A stretch of 64,000 nucleotides of DNA from Pseudodesulfovibrio nedwellii (GTDB lineage: Bacteria; Desulfobacterota; Desulfovibrionia; Desulfovibrionales; Desulfovibrionaceae), in contig NZ_AP026709.1 in assembly GCF_027923765.1 (NCBI RefSeq), positions 2,909,501 to 2,973,500 of the forward strand, read 5' to 3'. The stretch's first letter is position 1. Each line of letters opens with the position of its first letter. Shown here piece by piece: positions 33,247 through 41,848 of the stretch. Below the pieces are notes generated by a model. It did not search any database and was not told the origin of the DNA. It saw only the letters and a list, made by a program, of their open reading frames with translations. Both the position numbers and the translations under genes were made by a program.

Positions 33247-33579
33247 ATGGCAATGAACCAGGAAAATGAGAATGGCGTCACCATTCTTGCGGTAGACGGT
33301 AATCTCGATGCCGAGGGCACTCAGGCTATGGAAGAGAAAGTCCTCGCCTTGCTTGAGAGCGGCGAAACCAAATTGCTTTTTGATTTTTCGGGATTGGACT
33401 ACATCAATAGTTCGGGCCTGCGCGTGCTCGTGCTTGCTTATCAGCGACTTAAAAAAGCATCGGGCACTGTCGCCATCTGTGGCGTTAAGGATTACATTCA
33501 GGAAGTCTTCGAAGTCTCCGGCTACGACAAGATTTTTCCGCTGTATACCGCACGGGCTGATGCTTTGGCGGGAATGTAG
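33247..33579 (+). CDS. STAS-domain anti-sigma factor antagonist
   Basis: 110 residues; GGAGGC lies upstream of the ATG. The pattern GVTILAVDGNLDAEGTQAMEEKV and LLFDFSGLDYINSSGLRVL is that of SpoIIAA/RsbV-type proteins, with the phosphorylatable serine in the NSSGLR motif. It would be phosphorylated by the HATPase part and dephosphorylated by the SpoIIE part of the protein just upstream. The sigma factor or other output is not in the window. Confidence 0.93.
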   Translation: MAMNQENENGVTILAVDGNLDAEGTQAMEEKVLALLESGETKLLFDFSGLDYINSSGLRVLVLAYQRLKKASGTVAICGVKDYIQEVFEVSGYDKIFPLYTARADALAGM

Positions 33580-33751
33580 TCTCGCGGGCCATCTGCGTCG
33601 CTGTCGGGTGTAATTTAATTGTTCAATGGAGCGAGGTTCGCCTGCGGTTAAATCACATACGCCACCGACACATCTGATTCATTCTTGAAAGCCTGACTCT
33701 GTGCGTTGGGCTGGGCATTTCATTGTTGCCTTATGTGAATGTGAAAATATA

Positions 33752-33800
33752 AGAAGGTCTCATTTTTTTCGTAAATACGGAAAAAGTGGGACCTTCTTTT
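33752..33800 (+). terminator. Terminator of the SpoIIE-STAS operon
   Basis: AGAAGGTCTC and ACCTTCT arms with an A/T-rich inner stem (CATTTTTTTCG / CGGAAAAAGTG) and TTTTG at the end. Confidence 0.7.
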
Positions 33801-33834
33801 GTCCTTTAATCGTGCCAACTCACAAAAATTTGCC

Positions 33835-33905
33835 GAAGGCGCACTAAAAAGTTCTGGAAATCCTCAAGAACCTTTTTCAAAAGGTTCTTGAGCCGCCGGA
33901 GGCCT
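33835..33905. repeat. Hairpin-type intergenic repeat, copy G, reaching into the EamA gene
   Basis: CTAAAAAGTTCTGGA is followed by a 14-bp stem (CTCAAGAACCTTTT / AAAAGGTTCTTGAG, 33863-33892) and CCGCCGGAGGC. The stop codon of the EamA-type gene lies inside the first arm, so the repeat encodes its last 12 or so residues. Confidence 0.75.
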
Positions 33906-34808
33906 TCTCCTTAATGTGAGTCGCCCGTCAATAAGAATGGCTGCGGCCGAAACAATGAGCATGCCGATTATGAGGCGCATAGTGAACGGTTCGCCGAGGA
34001 AGGAGATGCCGAGTGTTGATGCGCTGAATGGGATGAGCAGAGTCACAAGGCTGATGTTGGTTGCTCCGGCTGAAGTGAGTATGCGGAAGAAGATGAGAGA
34101 GGCGATTGTTGAACAGAGTAGTCCTAGACCTGTGATGGCTGCAAGAGTTTCGAGTCCGGGCATAGGCAACTCCCATGGCCGGGTGACGACAAGGACAACG
34201 GGGGCCATGACCAATGAGGCCGCAGAGAGCTGAAGGCAGCCCATGACTGTGGGGGACATACCTGTCAGTCGTCTGGCGTAGGTTGCCGCACAGGCATAGG
34301 ACAGAGCTGCTCCCATAATTGCGATCTGTCCGAAAACGTGGTCGCCAAATCCCATAAGCGCATCGGTTCCGATGAGGGTTGCCACGCCGCCTAGGCCGAG
34401 GGCTGCGCCGGAGAGTTTGCGCATGGAGAACCGTTCGTCTGCCGTGAAAAAGTGGGCCACCAGTATGGTGAAGGCTGGAGTTGTGGCATTGATGACCGCG
34501 GCCAGTCCGCTTTCGATGTATTGCTGCCCCCAGACAATGAGGAAAAATGGAAGGGCCGTGTTGAATGTGCCAAGAACGGCGAGTTGCCGCCAGCGGTGTA
34601 AATGAACACGGGCATTTTGTCGGGTTATGAAAACCACAGCTATTAAACCGAGACTTCCTATCGAGATGCGTCCGAAGACAACCAGCATCGGCGGTAGTTC
34701 TCGCAGAGCTATTTCGTTGAAGAAGAACCCGCCACCCCAGATGATGGAAAGAGTGATGAGCATCAGCCATTCTGTGAGAGTCATGCTTTGTATACCGCGT
34801 GGTGTCAT
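33864..34808 (-). CDS. EamA/DMT-family transporter
   Basis: 314 residues with ten hydrophobic segments and the two EamA repeats (WGGGFFFNEIALRELPPMLVVFGRI; GALSYACAATYARRLTG). Such proteins export small metabolites, often amino acids or purines; substrate unknown. AAGGG lies just before the ATG. The last residues (RRPPAAQEPFEKGS) are encoded by intergenic repeat copy G, so the original C-terminus was probably shorter or different; the membrane part is unaffected. Confidence 0.87.
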   Translation of the reverse strand: MTPRGIQSMTLTEWLMLITLSIIWGGGFFFNEIALRELPPMLVVFGRISIGSLGLIAVVFITRQNARVHLHRWRQLAVLGTFNTALPFFLIVWGQQYIESGLAAVINATTPAFTILVAHFFTADERFSMRKLSGAALGLGGVATLIGTDALMGFGDHVFGQIAIMGAALSYACAATYARRLTGMSPTVMGCLQLSAASLVMAPVVLVVTRPWELPMPGLETLAAITGLGLLCSTIASLIFFRILTSAGATNISLVTLLIPFSASTLGISFLGEPFTMRLIIGMLIVSAAAILIDGRLTLRRRPPAAQEPFEKGS

Positions 34809-34885
34809 GGTGCCCTTGTGCCTGTGAATTTGAGCTTATTCAAGCGGATATCGGAGTTGGCTTTCACGAAAGTATGCGACTGCAG

Positions 34886-34923
34886 ATAAAAAAATCCGCC
34901 TGTCCAGATAAGGACAGGCGGAT
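34886..34923 (-). terminator. Terminator of the LysM lipoprotein gene
   Basis: ATCCGCCTGTCC pairs with GGACAGGCGGAT around a short loop, followed by TTTTTTTA on the minus strand. Confidence 0.9.
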
Positions 34924-34946
34924 ATGTATGGCTGGTGAGGCTAGCC

Positions 34947-35414
34947 TTAGAAGCTATAACCGAGAGCCGCGCGCATTTCTGCGGGGATCATGGCATCCTG
35001 TCCAGGCTCAAGAGCCTTCCAGGGAGCACCGGCTTCCTTGCGGGATGCCTTGACTTCTTCGAGGTCGAAGCCGTAGCGGGGCACGTCAAACTGCTGGCCG
35101 GGGTAGATCATGTCAGGATTGTTGATCTTGTCACGGTTAGCCTTGAAAATCAGGGGCCACATGAAGGGATCGTTGTACACATGCTTGTATTCGGAGATCC
35201 ACCACAGGCATTCGCCCTTGGTCACAGTGTGTGTCACCGGGAGAGAATCGTATTCAGCTTTGTAGACCTGCATGGGGTCGACAATAACGACTTCTTCAAC
35301 AATAACTTCTTTTTCCTCAACGATAACCACTTCTGGCTCGGTTTGGACTTTTTTGGCGCAGCCCCAGGCAAAGACAAGGCACAGGGCGATTGCGAGTAAA
35401 ATCAGCTTCTTCAT
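34947..35414 (-). CDS. LysM-domain lipoprotein
   Basis: 155 residues from the ATG at 35414, which has GAGGAGGC upstream and starts a signal peptide ending in a lipobox (VFAWGC). A glutamate/valine-rich spacer (about 25-45) precedes a LysM-like domain, HTVTKGECLWWISEYKHVYNDPFMWPLIFKAN, then NPDMIYPGQQFDVP. It should bind peptidoglycan in the periplasm from a lipid anchor. Last gene of a run pgi-kinase-unknown-LysM; a gap of 53 nt and its own good ribosome site leave open a separate promoter. Confidence 0.85.
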   Translation of the reverse strand: MKKLILLAIALCLVFAWGCAKKVQTEPEVVIVEEKEVIVEEVVIVDPMQVYKAEYDSLPVTHTVTKGECLWWISEYKHVYNDPFMWPLIFKANRDKINNPDMIYPGQQFDVPRYGFDLEEVKASRKEAGAPWKALEPGQDAMIPAEMRAALGYSF

Positions 35415-35467
35415 TGTGGGCCTCCTCAAAAAGATCGCATTTTGCAGATTCCAGTGTGAAAACTGGG

Positions 35468-36238
35468 TCAAGTATTTATTCTAGTTGCCCAATTATCAAT
35501 AATTTTCTTTTCTTGCAACACTATTTTGCTGGTTGGGTTCTCGGCAAAGGCTTTCTCCGCTGCCTCACCCGCCTCTTTCATCCACCCTCCCATACGCAGG
35601 CTCTGACTGGCAAGGACGAACATGCGTTCTGGCTCATTCCCATAAATGGCAGAGATCAGATGGTCGTATTCGGTGCCGAAAACCGCCTTAACTAATTCGT
35701 TTTGTGAGAAAATGTATCGTGCAAGTAACACGTTCTCACTATACCTGTGAAGGTAAAACGGAAGAAGCTGTCGGCACTTGTCGATAATGAATCGGATGCG
35801 GTCAATTTCGCGGCGCATGGATTCTTCGGTCTGATTGAGAATCTGAAAAAGTTGATCCGTAATATCTTTTTCTGACTCGCTCAGATCTCCCTCGTGGAGT
35901 TTATGGAACCATGGTGCGTAGTTTTGTTTTTGATAGGCGTCTTCCTTGAGTTTGGTCGCTTCATGGAAGATGTAGCCGAGTGCCCAGTCCAAAAACTTTC
36001 CGCCCAATTGTGAGTGCGGATCATTACGAAAGACGTGATGAGCCGTGTCTTTCATGCGCCAGAGCAGCCCTTTGTTCATTTCAAGACCCACGAGGTCCTT
36101 GATTACTTCAAACTTTACGGTTCCGTTTTTGTCGAACCCGATGAATTGAAGTTCAAGCTGCTCGCAAGCCTGGCAGAAAAATTTGAACAAATCCCGCACG
36201 AACTCGGGATGTTTTGTCTGTATCCACGCTTTTGACAT
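35468..36238 (-). CDS. Protein of unknown function, co-transcribed with a histidine kinase
   Basis: 256 residues, soluble, mostly helical in appearance (ESMRREIDRIRFIIDKCRQLLPFYLHRY; EAGEAAEKAFAENPTSKIVL). Two cysteines near residue 22-25 (CQAC) and no known motif. It starts 9 nt after the histidine kinase stop and so is likely an accessory or target of it, although no receiver domain is present. Functional guess not possible. Confidence 0.65.
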   Translation of the reverse strand: MSKAWIQTKHPEFVRDLFKFFCQACEQLELQFIGFDKNGTVKFEVIKDLVGLEMNKGLLWRMKDTAHHVFRNDPHSQLGGKFLDWALGYIFHEATKLKEDAYQKQNYAPWFHKLHEGDLSESEKDITDQLFQILNQTEESMRREIDRIRFIIDKCRQLLPFYLHRYSENVLLARYIFSQNELVKAVFGTEYDHLISAIYGNEPERMFVLASQSLRMGGWMKEAGEAAEKAFAENPTSKIVLQEKKIIDNWATRINT

Positions 36239-36247
36239 GTCTATTCC

Positions 36248-37669
36248 TTATGCAGGGAAGATGACATCTATCCGTGCACCGCCGTTTTCGCCGTTGCTCA
36301 GATGCATCTCGATGCCGTGGCTTTCGAAGATGGTGGAAACCAGTGCCAGACCGAGGCCGGTACCGGAATCCTTGGTTGTGAAGAAGGGGTCGCGGACTTG
36401 ATCCAGATGCTCGGGTGAAAATCCCGGTCCTGTGTCGAGAAGAATGACATGGAGGCGTCCGTGCCCTCGTGCCGCGTTGATGGACAACTCACCATCACCA
36501 TTCATGGCCTGAAGAGCATTGGCCACGAGATTGTAAAAGGCGCGGTACAGAAGATCCTTATCACCTTTGGCCGACATATCGTCGCAGTATTTTCGTTCAA
36601 TGGTTACACCGAGTTTTTCGCATTCCGGTTCCATGAAAATGGAGACTTGCTCCAAGATGGAGTCCACTTTGACAGGGAGCATGGACGGCTTCTTGGGGCG
36701 GGCGTAATCAAGGAATTCGGTCACGGTCCGAGAGAGGCGTTTGGCCTCTTCATGGAGGGCTTCAAGAATACGAGTGGAGGAACTGCCCTCTTTTTTTGCT
36801 CGTTTCAGAATGAGCTCGGAGCTGGAGCAGATGATGCCGAGCGGGTTGCGGATTTCATGCGCAACACCCGCGACCATGCGGCCCATGCCTGCCAGTTTTT
36901 CCTGCTGTTGCAATTCAAAAATGAGTTTTTCCTTTTCCTTGAGCTGTTTGTTGCTCAGTCGTTCAGCCCTGCGTAATACCGTCAGGACGAGGAAAAAGAG
37001 TACCAGTGAGGTGACGAGGGAAAAGGCGATAACGAGCCGTTCGAAGTTGAGCATGGACAAATAATCATTCGTAATATCTTGTTCAAATTCAAGGATGCCC
37101 ATGATCGGGTTTCGGTCGATGTTGGTCAGACTTCGTTCTGCGCGTAGCGGATTGTAGGCCCTGAGAGTCATGCTGCCGGGTTTGAGATCAACCATAAACA
37201 GGGCGGCGATTTTGGAAACGCGGGCCAGAATTTCGGCGCTGAAATCTTTAGATTCCCAAGTTTCCGTAACCTTGTATATGGCATTGCCCGGTTTGCCGAT
37301 TTCATCTTTTTCCATGGAATAGATAACAGTCCCTTTGGCGTCATATATTCGCAAGGTCGAGACATGAAAACTGTGAATCGTGGATCGGATGACCTTGTCC
37401 ATGGCTTTGTATTGGTCGTCGTTTCGCAGCTGGATGTGACCGAATTTGACTACCGTGGGGATTACGAATCTGGAAAAGAGCTGGTGGCTGACATTCTCGG
37501 CCAAGAGCAGAGCAAAGGCCTCCTGTTTTTCCAGGAGGGTCTGCTCGGCATATTTCGATATGAACAGTGACAGCAGTAGGCTGAAGCTCAAGATGATGAC
37601 CAGTAGCGTCCAGGATATGACCTTGACGAACTGGAGTGGTTTGCCGCCGTCGGCGTCGGATATCTGCAA
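36248..37669 (-). CDS. Membrane sensor histidine kinase
   Basis: 473 residues from a TTG start; there is no ATG before the first membrane helix, and GGGAG (within the end of pgi) lies about 10 nt upstream. TM1 about 17-37, a periplasmic sensor to about 200, TM2 about 207-227, a coiled coil, then the H-box GVAHEIRNPLGI with phospho-accepting His near 270, the N-box NLVANALQAM, DTGPGFSPE and GTGLGLAL. A complete NtrB/ZraS-like HisKA kinase. No response regulator is adjacent; the sigma-54 activator at 43.6 kb has a degenerate receiver and is not an obvious partner. Confidence 0.92.
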   Translation of the reverse strand: MQISDADGGKPLQFVKVISWTLLVIILSFSLLLSLFISKYAEQTLLEKQEAFALLLAENVSHQLFSRFVIPTVVKFGHIQLRNDDQYKAMDKVIRSTIHSFHVSTLRIYDAKGTVIYSMEKDEIGKPGNAIYKVTETWESKDFSAEILARVSKIAALFMVDLKPGSMTLRAYNPLRAERSLTNIDRNPIMGILEFEQDITNDYLSMLNFERLVIAFSLVTSLVLFFLVLTVLRRAERLSNKQLKEKEKLIFELQQQEKLAGMGRMVAGVAHEIRNPLGIICSSSELILKRAKKEGSSSTRILEALHEEAKRLSRTVTEFLDYARPKKPSMLPVKVDSILEQVSIFMEPECEKLGVTIERKYCDDMSAKGDKDLLYRAFYNLVANALQAMNGDGELSINAARGHGRLHVILLDTGPGFSPEHLDQVRDPFFTTKDSGTGLGLALVSTIFESHGIEMHLSNGENGGARIDVIFPA

Positions 37670-37673
37670 CGGA

Positions 37674-39014
37674 TTAAAACTCCCGTAAATCTCTGTCTGC
37701 GGTGAGGAAAGCGTTTAAATCTGCTTTTTCACCTTCAAGGCCATCCGCGTTCATTCGCGCCTTGGCCAATCGTTTGCCGAGTTCCACTGCGGGCTGGTCC
37801 AGCGGGTTGATACCCATGAGCCAGCCGGTCAGTATGGTGGCCGCACCGAGCAGGGCGATAAGTTTACCTGCCTGTCTCGGGCTGTCCGCGCCCATGCGCA
37901 GCTCCACCAGCGGAACGCCGTTCGTCGACAACGCCATGCGTGTGCCGAGGCCTTCCGCCTGAATCAATTCGCCGAAATCCTTGTCCCGAACATAACTGAA
38001 TTGGTCCGGGAGGTCTGCCGGGAATTTCGGTCCGGTAGGCAGATTCGGACAGGTCATGAACAAGCACGCCTTGTTGCGCACACCGTCCATGAACATCTGA
38101 TTTACGGAGTGTTGGTCCGTCACGCCGAGGGCGGGAACAGGCTGACTGCCTTTTCCTTCCTTGCCAAGTGATTCGGCCCAAAGCTGGGCAAACCAGTCTC
38201 CAAAACTGGCCCACAAGGGGATATAGGCGAAAAAGATCATCTCATCAAATCCCTTGTCCATGAGTGCCGCGCCCCAAGCCGCCAATTGGAATGATCCGTG
38301 TTCGGTCAGGGTTTCGCCGGTCAGGCTTGGGGTGGTTAACTGGTCCGCCACTTCCTGCGCTCCGGCCATGAGCGAGTTGATGTCCATGCCCAGGAATAGG
38401 GCCGGGACCATGCCAACGGCAGATAAAACGGAGTATCGACCACCAAGATTGTCAGGGACCGGCAGGGCCGTGATGCCGTAGGTTTCCACTTCGCCGCGCA
38501 GGAATCCCTGTTTTTCATCGGTCACAAGCAGCATGTTTTTATGCCACTCGTCCCCCAAGTGGTGTTGCATCCATTTCTTGAGGATGAAATATTGGCCCAC
38601 GGTTTCGATGGTGCCGCCTGATTTGGAAACCGTCACGACGACCGTTTTTTCGGGCGGGAGTTTAGCAAGATACGCTTCAAGGGCGTAGGCGTCGATATTA
38701 TCAGCAATCCAGAGACTCGGCCCGGAGTGTCCCGGTTGATCTTGCTGAGGGAAGAAAGCTTGTTGCAAGGCTCGTGCGCCCAAGGCGGAACCGCCTATGC
38801 CGAGCAGGAGCATATGGTCGAATTTTTTGAGAAAAGGTTTGAGCTCCTCTAGTTGCTTTTTGAGGGCCGTCGCATAAGGCATGGTCAGGAAGGGGAGTCT
38901 GCCTGCGCCGGTTTCCTCGCGAAGACGTACCGCCATTTCTTCGGCCCGAGCTTCGAAACTCGCCATGTCCAGGTTTTCCAAACTTGAATTGGTCCAATCA
39001 AGAATATCAGCCAT
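37674..39014 (-). CDS. pgi: Glucose-6-phosphate isomerase
   Basis: 446 residues from the ATG at 39014, with GGGAGGA upstream; 16 more open codons precede it. The protein belongs to the shorter bacterial GPI group: LLLGIGGSALGARALQQAFF, VTVSKSGGTIETVGQYFILK (sugar-phosphate-binding SIS motif), and the family end region. It interconverts glucose-6-phosphate and fructose-6-phosphate. Its stop nearly touches the kinase start, an unusual operon partnership for a glycolytic enzyme. Confidence 0.93.
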   Translation of the reverse strand: MADILDWTNSSLENLDMASFEARAEEMAVRLREETGAGRLPFLTMPYATALKKQLEELKPFLKKFDHMLLLGIGGSALGARALQQAFFPQQDQPGHSGPSLWIADNIDAYALEAYLAKLPPEKTVVVTVSKSGGTIETVGQYFILKKWMQHHLGDEWHKNMLLVTDEKQGFLRGEVETYGITALPVPDNLGGRYSVLSAVGMVPALFLGMDINSLMAGAQEVADQLTTPSLTGETLTEHGSFQLAAWGAALMDKGFDEMIFFAYIPLWASFGDWFAQLWAESLGKEGKGSQPVPALGVTDQHSVNQMFMDGVRNKACLFMTCPNLPTGPKFPADLPDQFSYVRDKDFGELIQAEGLGTRMALSTNGVPLVELRMGADSPRQAGKLIALLGAATILTGWLMGINPLDQPAVELGKRLAKARMNADGLEGEKADLNAFLTADRDLREF

Positions 39015-39155
39015 GATGTCCTCCCGGTCAGTGTCGTCAATGCGCCGAGCACTTTTTAGCATCGTGCGTGCCGTACAGAAAATATCATTTCCCTGTCATG
39101 TACAGGGTTCAGTAGAATACCATGATTTTCAGAAAAGGGAAGTCATGGGCTTCTA

Positions 39156-40481
39156 TCAATTCCGCTTGCCGAACAGGACGCGTTGCAGGTCGGCCAGTGT
39201 GCCGGCGGTCCCGGAATGGCAGATAGGGTCATGCCCCAGTCGGTCGGCCTGCTTGAGCCTGACATCATGGGCAGCGACTGGTCGGACCTGCCCGTTGAGA
39301 TCGATCTCTCCCCAGAACACGGCGGATTCCGGCAGAGGTTGGTCATAAAATGACGACATGATGGCTGCCACTACAGCCAGATCCAAGCCGGGATCTTTGT
39401 AAGCCAGTCCACCTGTTATCTTTGCATAAATGTCATGGCCGCTCAGGTTCAGGCGTAGTCGCTTTTCAAGCACAGCCAGCAGCAGGTTGAGGCGGTTTGT
39501 ATCAAAACCGAGTGCCGTACGTCGAGGAATGGTCAGGAATGATTTGCAAACGAGAGCCTGTACCTCCACGGCAAAGGGGCGCTGGCCGTCTACAGCCAAG
39601 GCCATGGCCGTGCCGGAAAGGGATGGGTCACGTGCCCCGAGGAAAAATGTGGCGGGGTCTGCCACGACTTCCAACCCCTTTTCCTTCATGGTGAAGACCA
39701 CCAGTTCATCACTGGGGCCGAATCGGTTTTTGAGCACGCGTAGGATGCGGGAAAAATGTTTGCGGTCACCTTCCAGATACAGGACCGTGTCCACCATGTG
39801 TTCCAAGAGCTTTGGACCGGCAATCTGGCCGTCCTTGGTGACATGCCCCACGAGAATGAGTGTGGTGCCGGTTTTTTTGGTCTTTTCCACCAGTTCACCG
39901 GATACAGCGCGTACCTGACTGACCGAGCCGGGGATGCCGTCAGCCAGCGGGGATGCTAAAGTTTGTACGGAATCCACAATGAGTAGTTCCGGCGGGTTGG
40001 GGGCGTCGAGTACTGCCAGTGCATCTTCCACCTTGTTGGATGCCATGGCGAGCAGTCCCGGTCCGAGCAGGTCGAGTCGTTCCGCACGTCCTCGGAGTTG
40101 AGGCAGGGACTCTTCACCTGAAAGATAGACCGCAGTGTGTCCAAGTTTGGCCTGACTTCCGGCCAGTTGCAGGAGCAGGGTGGATTTACCAATCCCCGGT
40201 TCTCCGCCAAGTAGAATGGCCGCACCCGGCACCAAACCGGAGCCAAGCAATTCATCGAGTGACTCCATGCCCGAAGTGCGCGTGGAGTATTGTTCGCTGT
40301 GCAGGTCTTCAAGTGGCTGTGGTCTATCCTGAGCGGCTGCCGCGTTCACGGATGAGGCGCGTTTCTTGTTTACGGTGATGGATTCCAGAGTGTTCCATTC
40401 CTTGCAGGAAGGGCATTGCCCTTGCCACCGAGGTGATTGTGCACCACAGGCTGCGCACCTAAAGATGTCTTTGGTTTTCAT
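39156..40481 (-). CDS. radA: DNA repair protein RadA (Sms)
   Basis: 441 residues from the ATG at 40481; the open frame extends 49 codons upstream without resemblance. The zinc finger CAACGAQSPRWQGQCPSC opens the protein, followed by Walker A GGEPGIGKST, Walker B LLIVDSVQTL, the RadA motif KNRFG and a C-terminal Lon-like domain (ITGGLAYKDPGLDLAVVAAI). RadA helps branch migration during recombinational repair. It is transcribed divergently from azlC. Confidence 0.96.
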   Translation of the reverse strand: MKTKDIFRCAACGAQSPRWQGQCPSCKEWNTLESITVNKKRASSVNAAAAQDRPQPLEDLHSEQYSTRTSGMESLDELLGSGLVPGAAILLGGEPGIGKSTLLLQLAGSQAKLGHTAVYLSGEESLPQLRGRAERLDLLGPGLLAMASNKVEDALAVLDAPNPPELLIVDSVQTLASPLADGIPGSVSQVRAVSGELVEKTKKTGTTLILVGHVTKDGQIAGPKLLEHMVDTVLYLEGDRKHFSRILRVLKNRFGPSDELVVFTMKEKGLEVVADPATFFLGARDPSLSGTAMALAVDGQRPFAVEVQALVCKSFLTIPRRTALGFDTNRLNLLLAVLEKRLRLNLSGHDIYAKITGGLAYKDPGLDLAVVAAIMSSFYDQPLPESAVFWGEIDLNGQVRPVAAHDVRLKQADRLGHDPICHSGTAGTLADLQRVLFGKRN

Positions 40482-40598
40482 ACGTGTGAGTATCCCGCTT
40501 TTTACCGGAAAAAGTCCAGCCCGGAAAATGTGTGGCAAACAATAAAATTGTTGACGATGTGCGTGGGGCGTCAGTACCCATGCTGTACAGGAAAAAGC

Positions 40599-41294
40599 AT
40601 GACTGACCGAAAATCGACATTTCTTCAAGGCGCTCGCGACATCAGCCCCATCTTGGCGGGTGTGATGCCGTTCGGCCTTATCTGTGGCGCGGTAGGAGTC
40701 TCTGAGGGGATGCCTGAATGGGCCTCATCCATGATGTCCGTCATCGTCTTTGCCGGAGCGTCTCAGTTGGCGGCCATCCAGCTCATGAGTGAGAATGCGT
40801 CCATCGCTGTGGTTATTCTTACCGGATTGATCATCAATGCACGATTCTTCATGTATTCCGCGTCTATCGGGCCGTATCTCAAGGGAGCTTCACCGTTGCA
40901 GAAGGCTGGATTAGCCTACCTGTTGACGGATGGGGGATATGCCGTGTCCGTAGCCCATTACCTTCGTAGTGAGACTGGTAGCGTTAACAAGGTCTGGTAT
41001 TATCTGGGGACCAATGTCGTCATATGGGTGGGCTATATTTTTTCAACCATCATCGGTGCGTATGTTGGCGCAGTCATTCCACCTGAGTGGCGACTTGATT
41101 TTGCTGTTCCGTTGACGTTTACGGCTGTGGTTATGCCGGCCATTGTCGACAGGCCCATGGTTCTGGCCGCGCTTGTTTCTGGCGGCATGGCCGTTGCTGC
41201 GTCTTCGCTTCCGTATAATCTTGGGCTGATGGTTGGTGCCGTCAGCGGCATGGTGGTAGGTTACCTCGCAGAGAGGAGGCTTGCCAATGCTTGA
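40599..41294 (+). CDS. azlC: Branched-chain amino acid exporter large subunit, AzlC family
   Basis: 231 residues from the ATG at 40599, preceded by CAGGAAAAA. About five to seven membrane helices; family motifs SPILAGVMPFGLICGAVGV, FAGASQLAAIQLM and NARFFMYSASIGPYL are clear. AzlC with AzlD exports valine, leucine or related amino acids. Stop overlaps the azlD start by 8 nt. Confidence 0.92.
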   Translation: MTDRKSTFLQGARDISPILAGVMPFGLICGAVGVSEGMPEWASSMMSVIVFAGASQLAAIQLMSENASIAVVILTGLIINARFFMYSASIGPYLKGASPLQKAGLAYLLTDGGYAVSVAHYLRSETGSVNKVWYYLGTNVVIWVGYIFSTIIGAYVGAVIPPEWRLDFAVPLTFTAVVMPAIVDRPMVLAALVSGGMAVAASSLPYNLGLMVGAVSGMVVGYLAERRLANA

Positions 41295-41616
41295 TATGTC
41301 TGACTACTGGCCCGTCGTGTTGGGTATTGGTGTTGGTGTGTTTTTGATCCGGTATTCTTTTATTTTGATCATCGACAAGGTGACATTGCCGGAGATGGTG
41401 CAACGGATGCTTCGATACATTCCCGCCTCGGTGCTTCCTGCGCTGATCGTCCCGGCGGTGCTTCTGCATAAGGACGGTGGTGTGACAACATTTGCCGGAT
41501 GGGATCAACTGGCTGCTGCTTTGATCGCTGTTCTGGTCGCATGGAAGACCCGGAATATGTTGGCGACTATTGCTTCCGGCATGATTGTCTTGTGGGGAAT
41601 TCTGTTTTTTTTATAA
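41287..41616 (+). CDS. azlD: Branched-chain amino acid exporter small subunit, AzlD family
   Basis: 109 residues from the ATG at 41287, with GAGGAGGC upstream. Four membrane helices and the AzlD hallmarks GVFLIRYSFIL, ML RYIPASVLPALIVPAVL (broken only by spacing) fit. Works with AzlC. A weak stem TCAACC/GGTTGA lies just after the stop; the 230 bp before the next gene carry no visible gene. Confidence 0.9.
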   Translation: MLDMSDYWPVVLGIGVGVFLIRYSFILIIDKVTLPEMVQRMLRYIPASVLPALIVPAVLLHKDGGVTTFAGWDQLAAALIAVLVAWKTRNMLATIASGMIVLWGILFFL

Positions 41617-41848
41617 GTTGCGTTTTCAACCTCGTCTTTGGTTGAATTGTCGTTTCCTTTCTTTTGTGCTGTCTGCACGTCCTTTTTTTGTTCAATTCCA
41701 TGTGAAAATATTAACGCTTGACTCTTGGCGAACAGAGGTATTTAGTCTGCCCCTTTCCGCGTGATTCTCCAGCCCCTGGCCTCCTCTTTCATAGACTCGA
41801 CCATTGACTGTGACCACGAAGAAACCACCAACCTAAGGAGGTCTCTCA

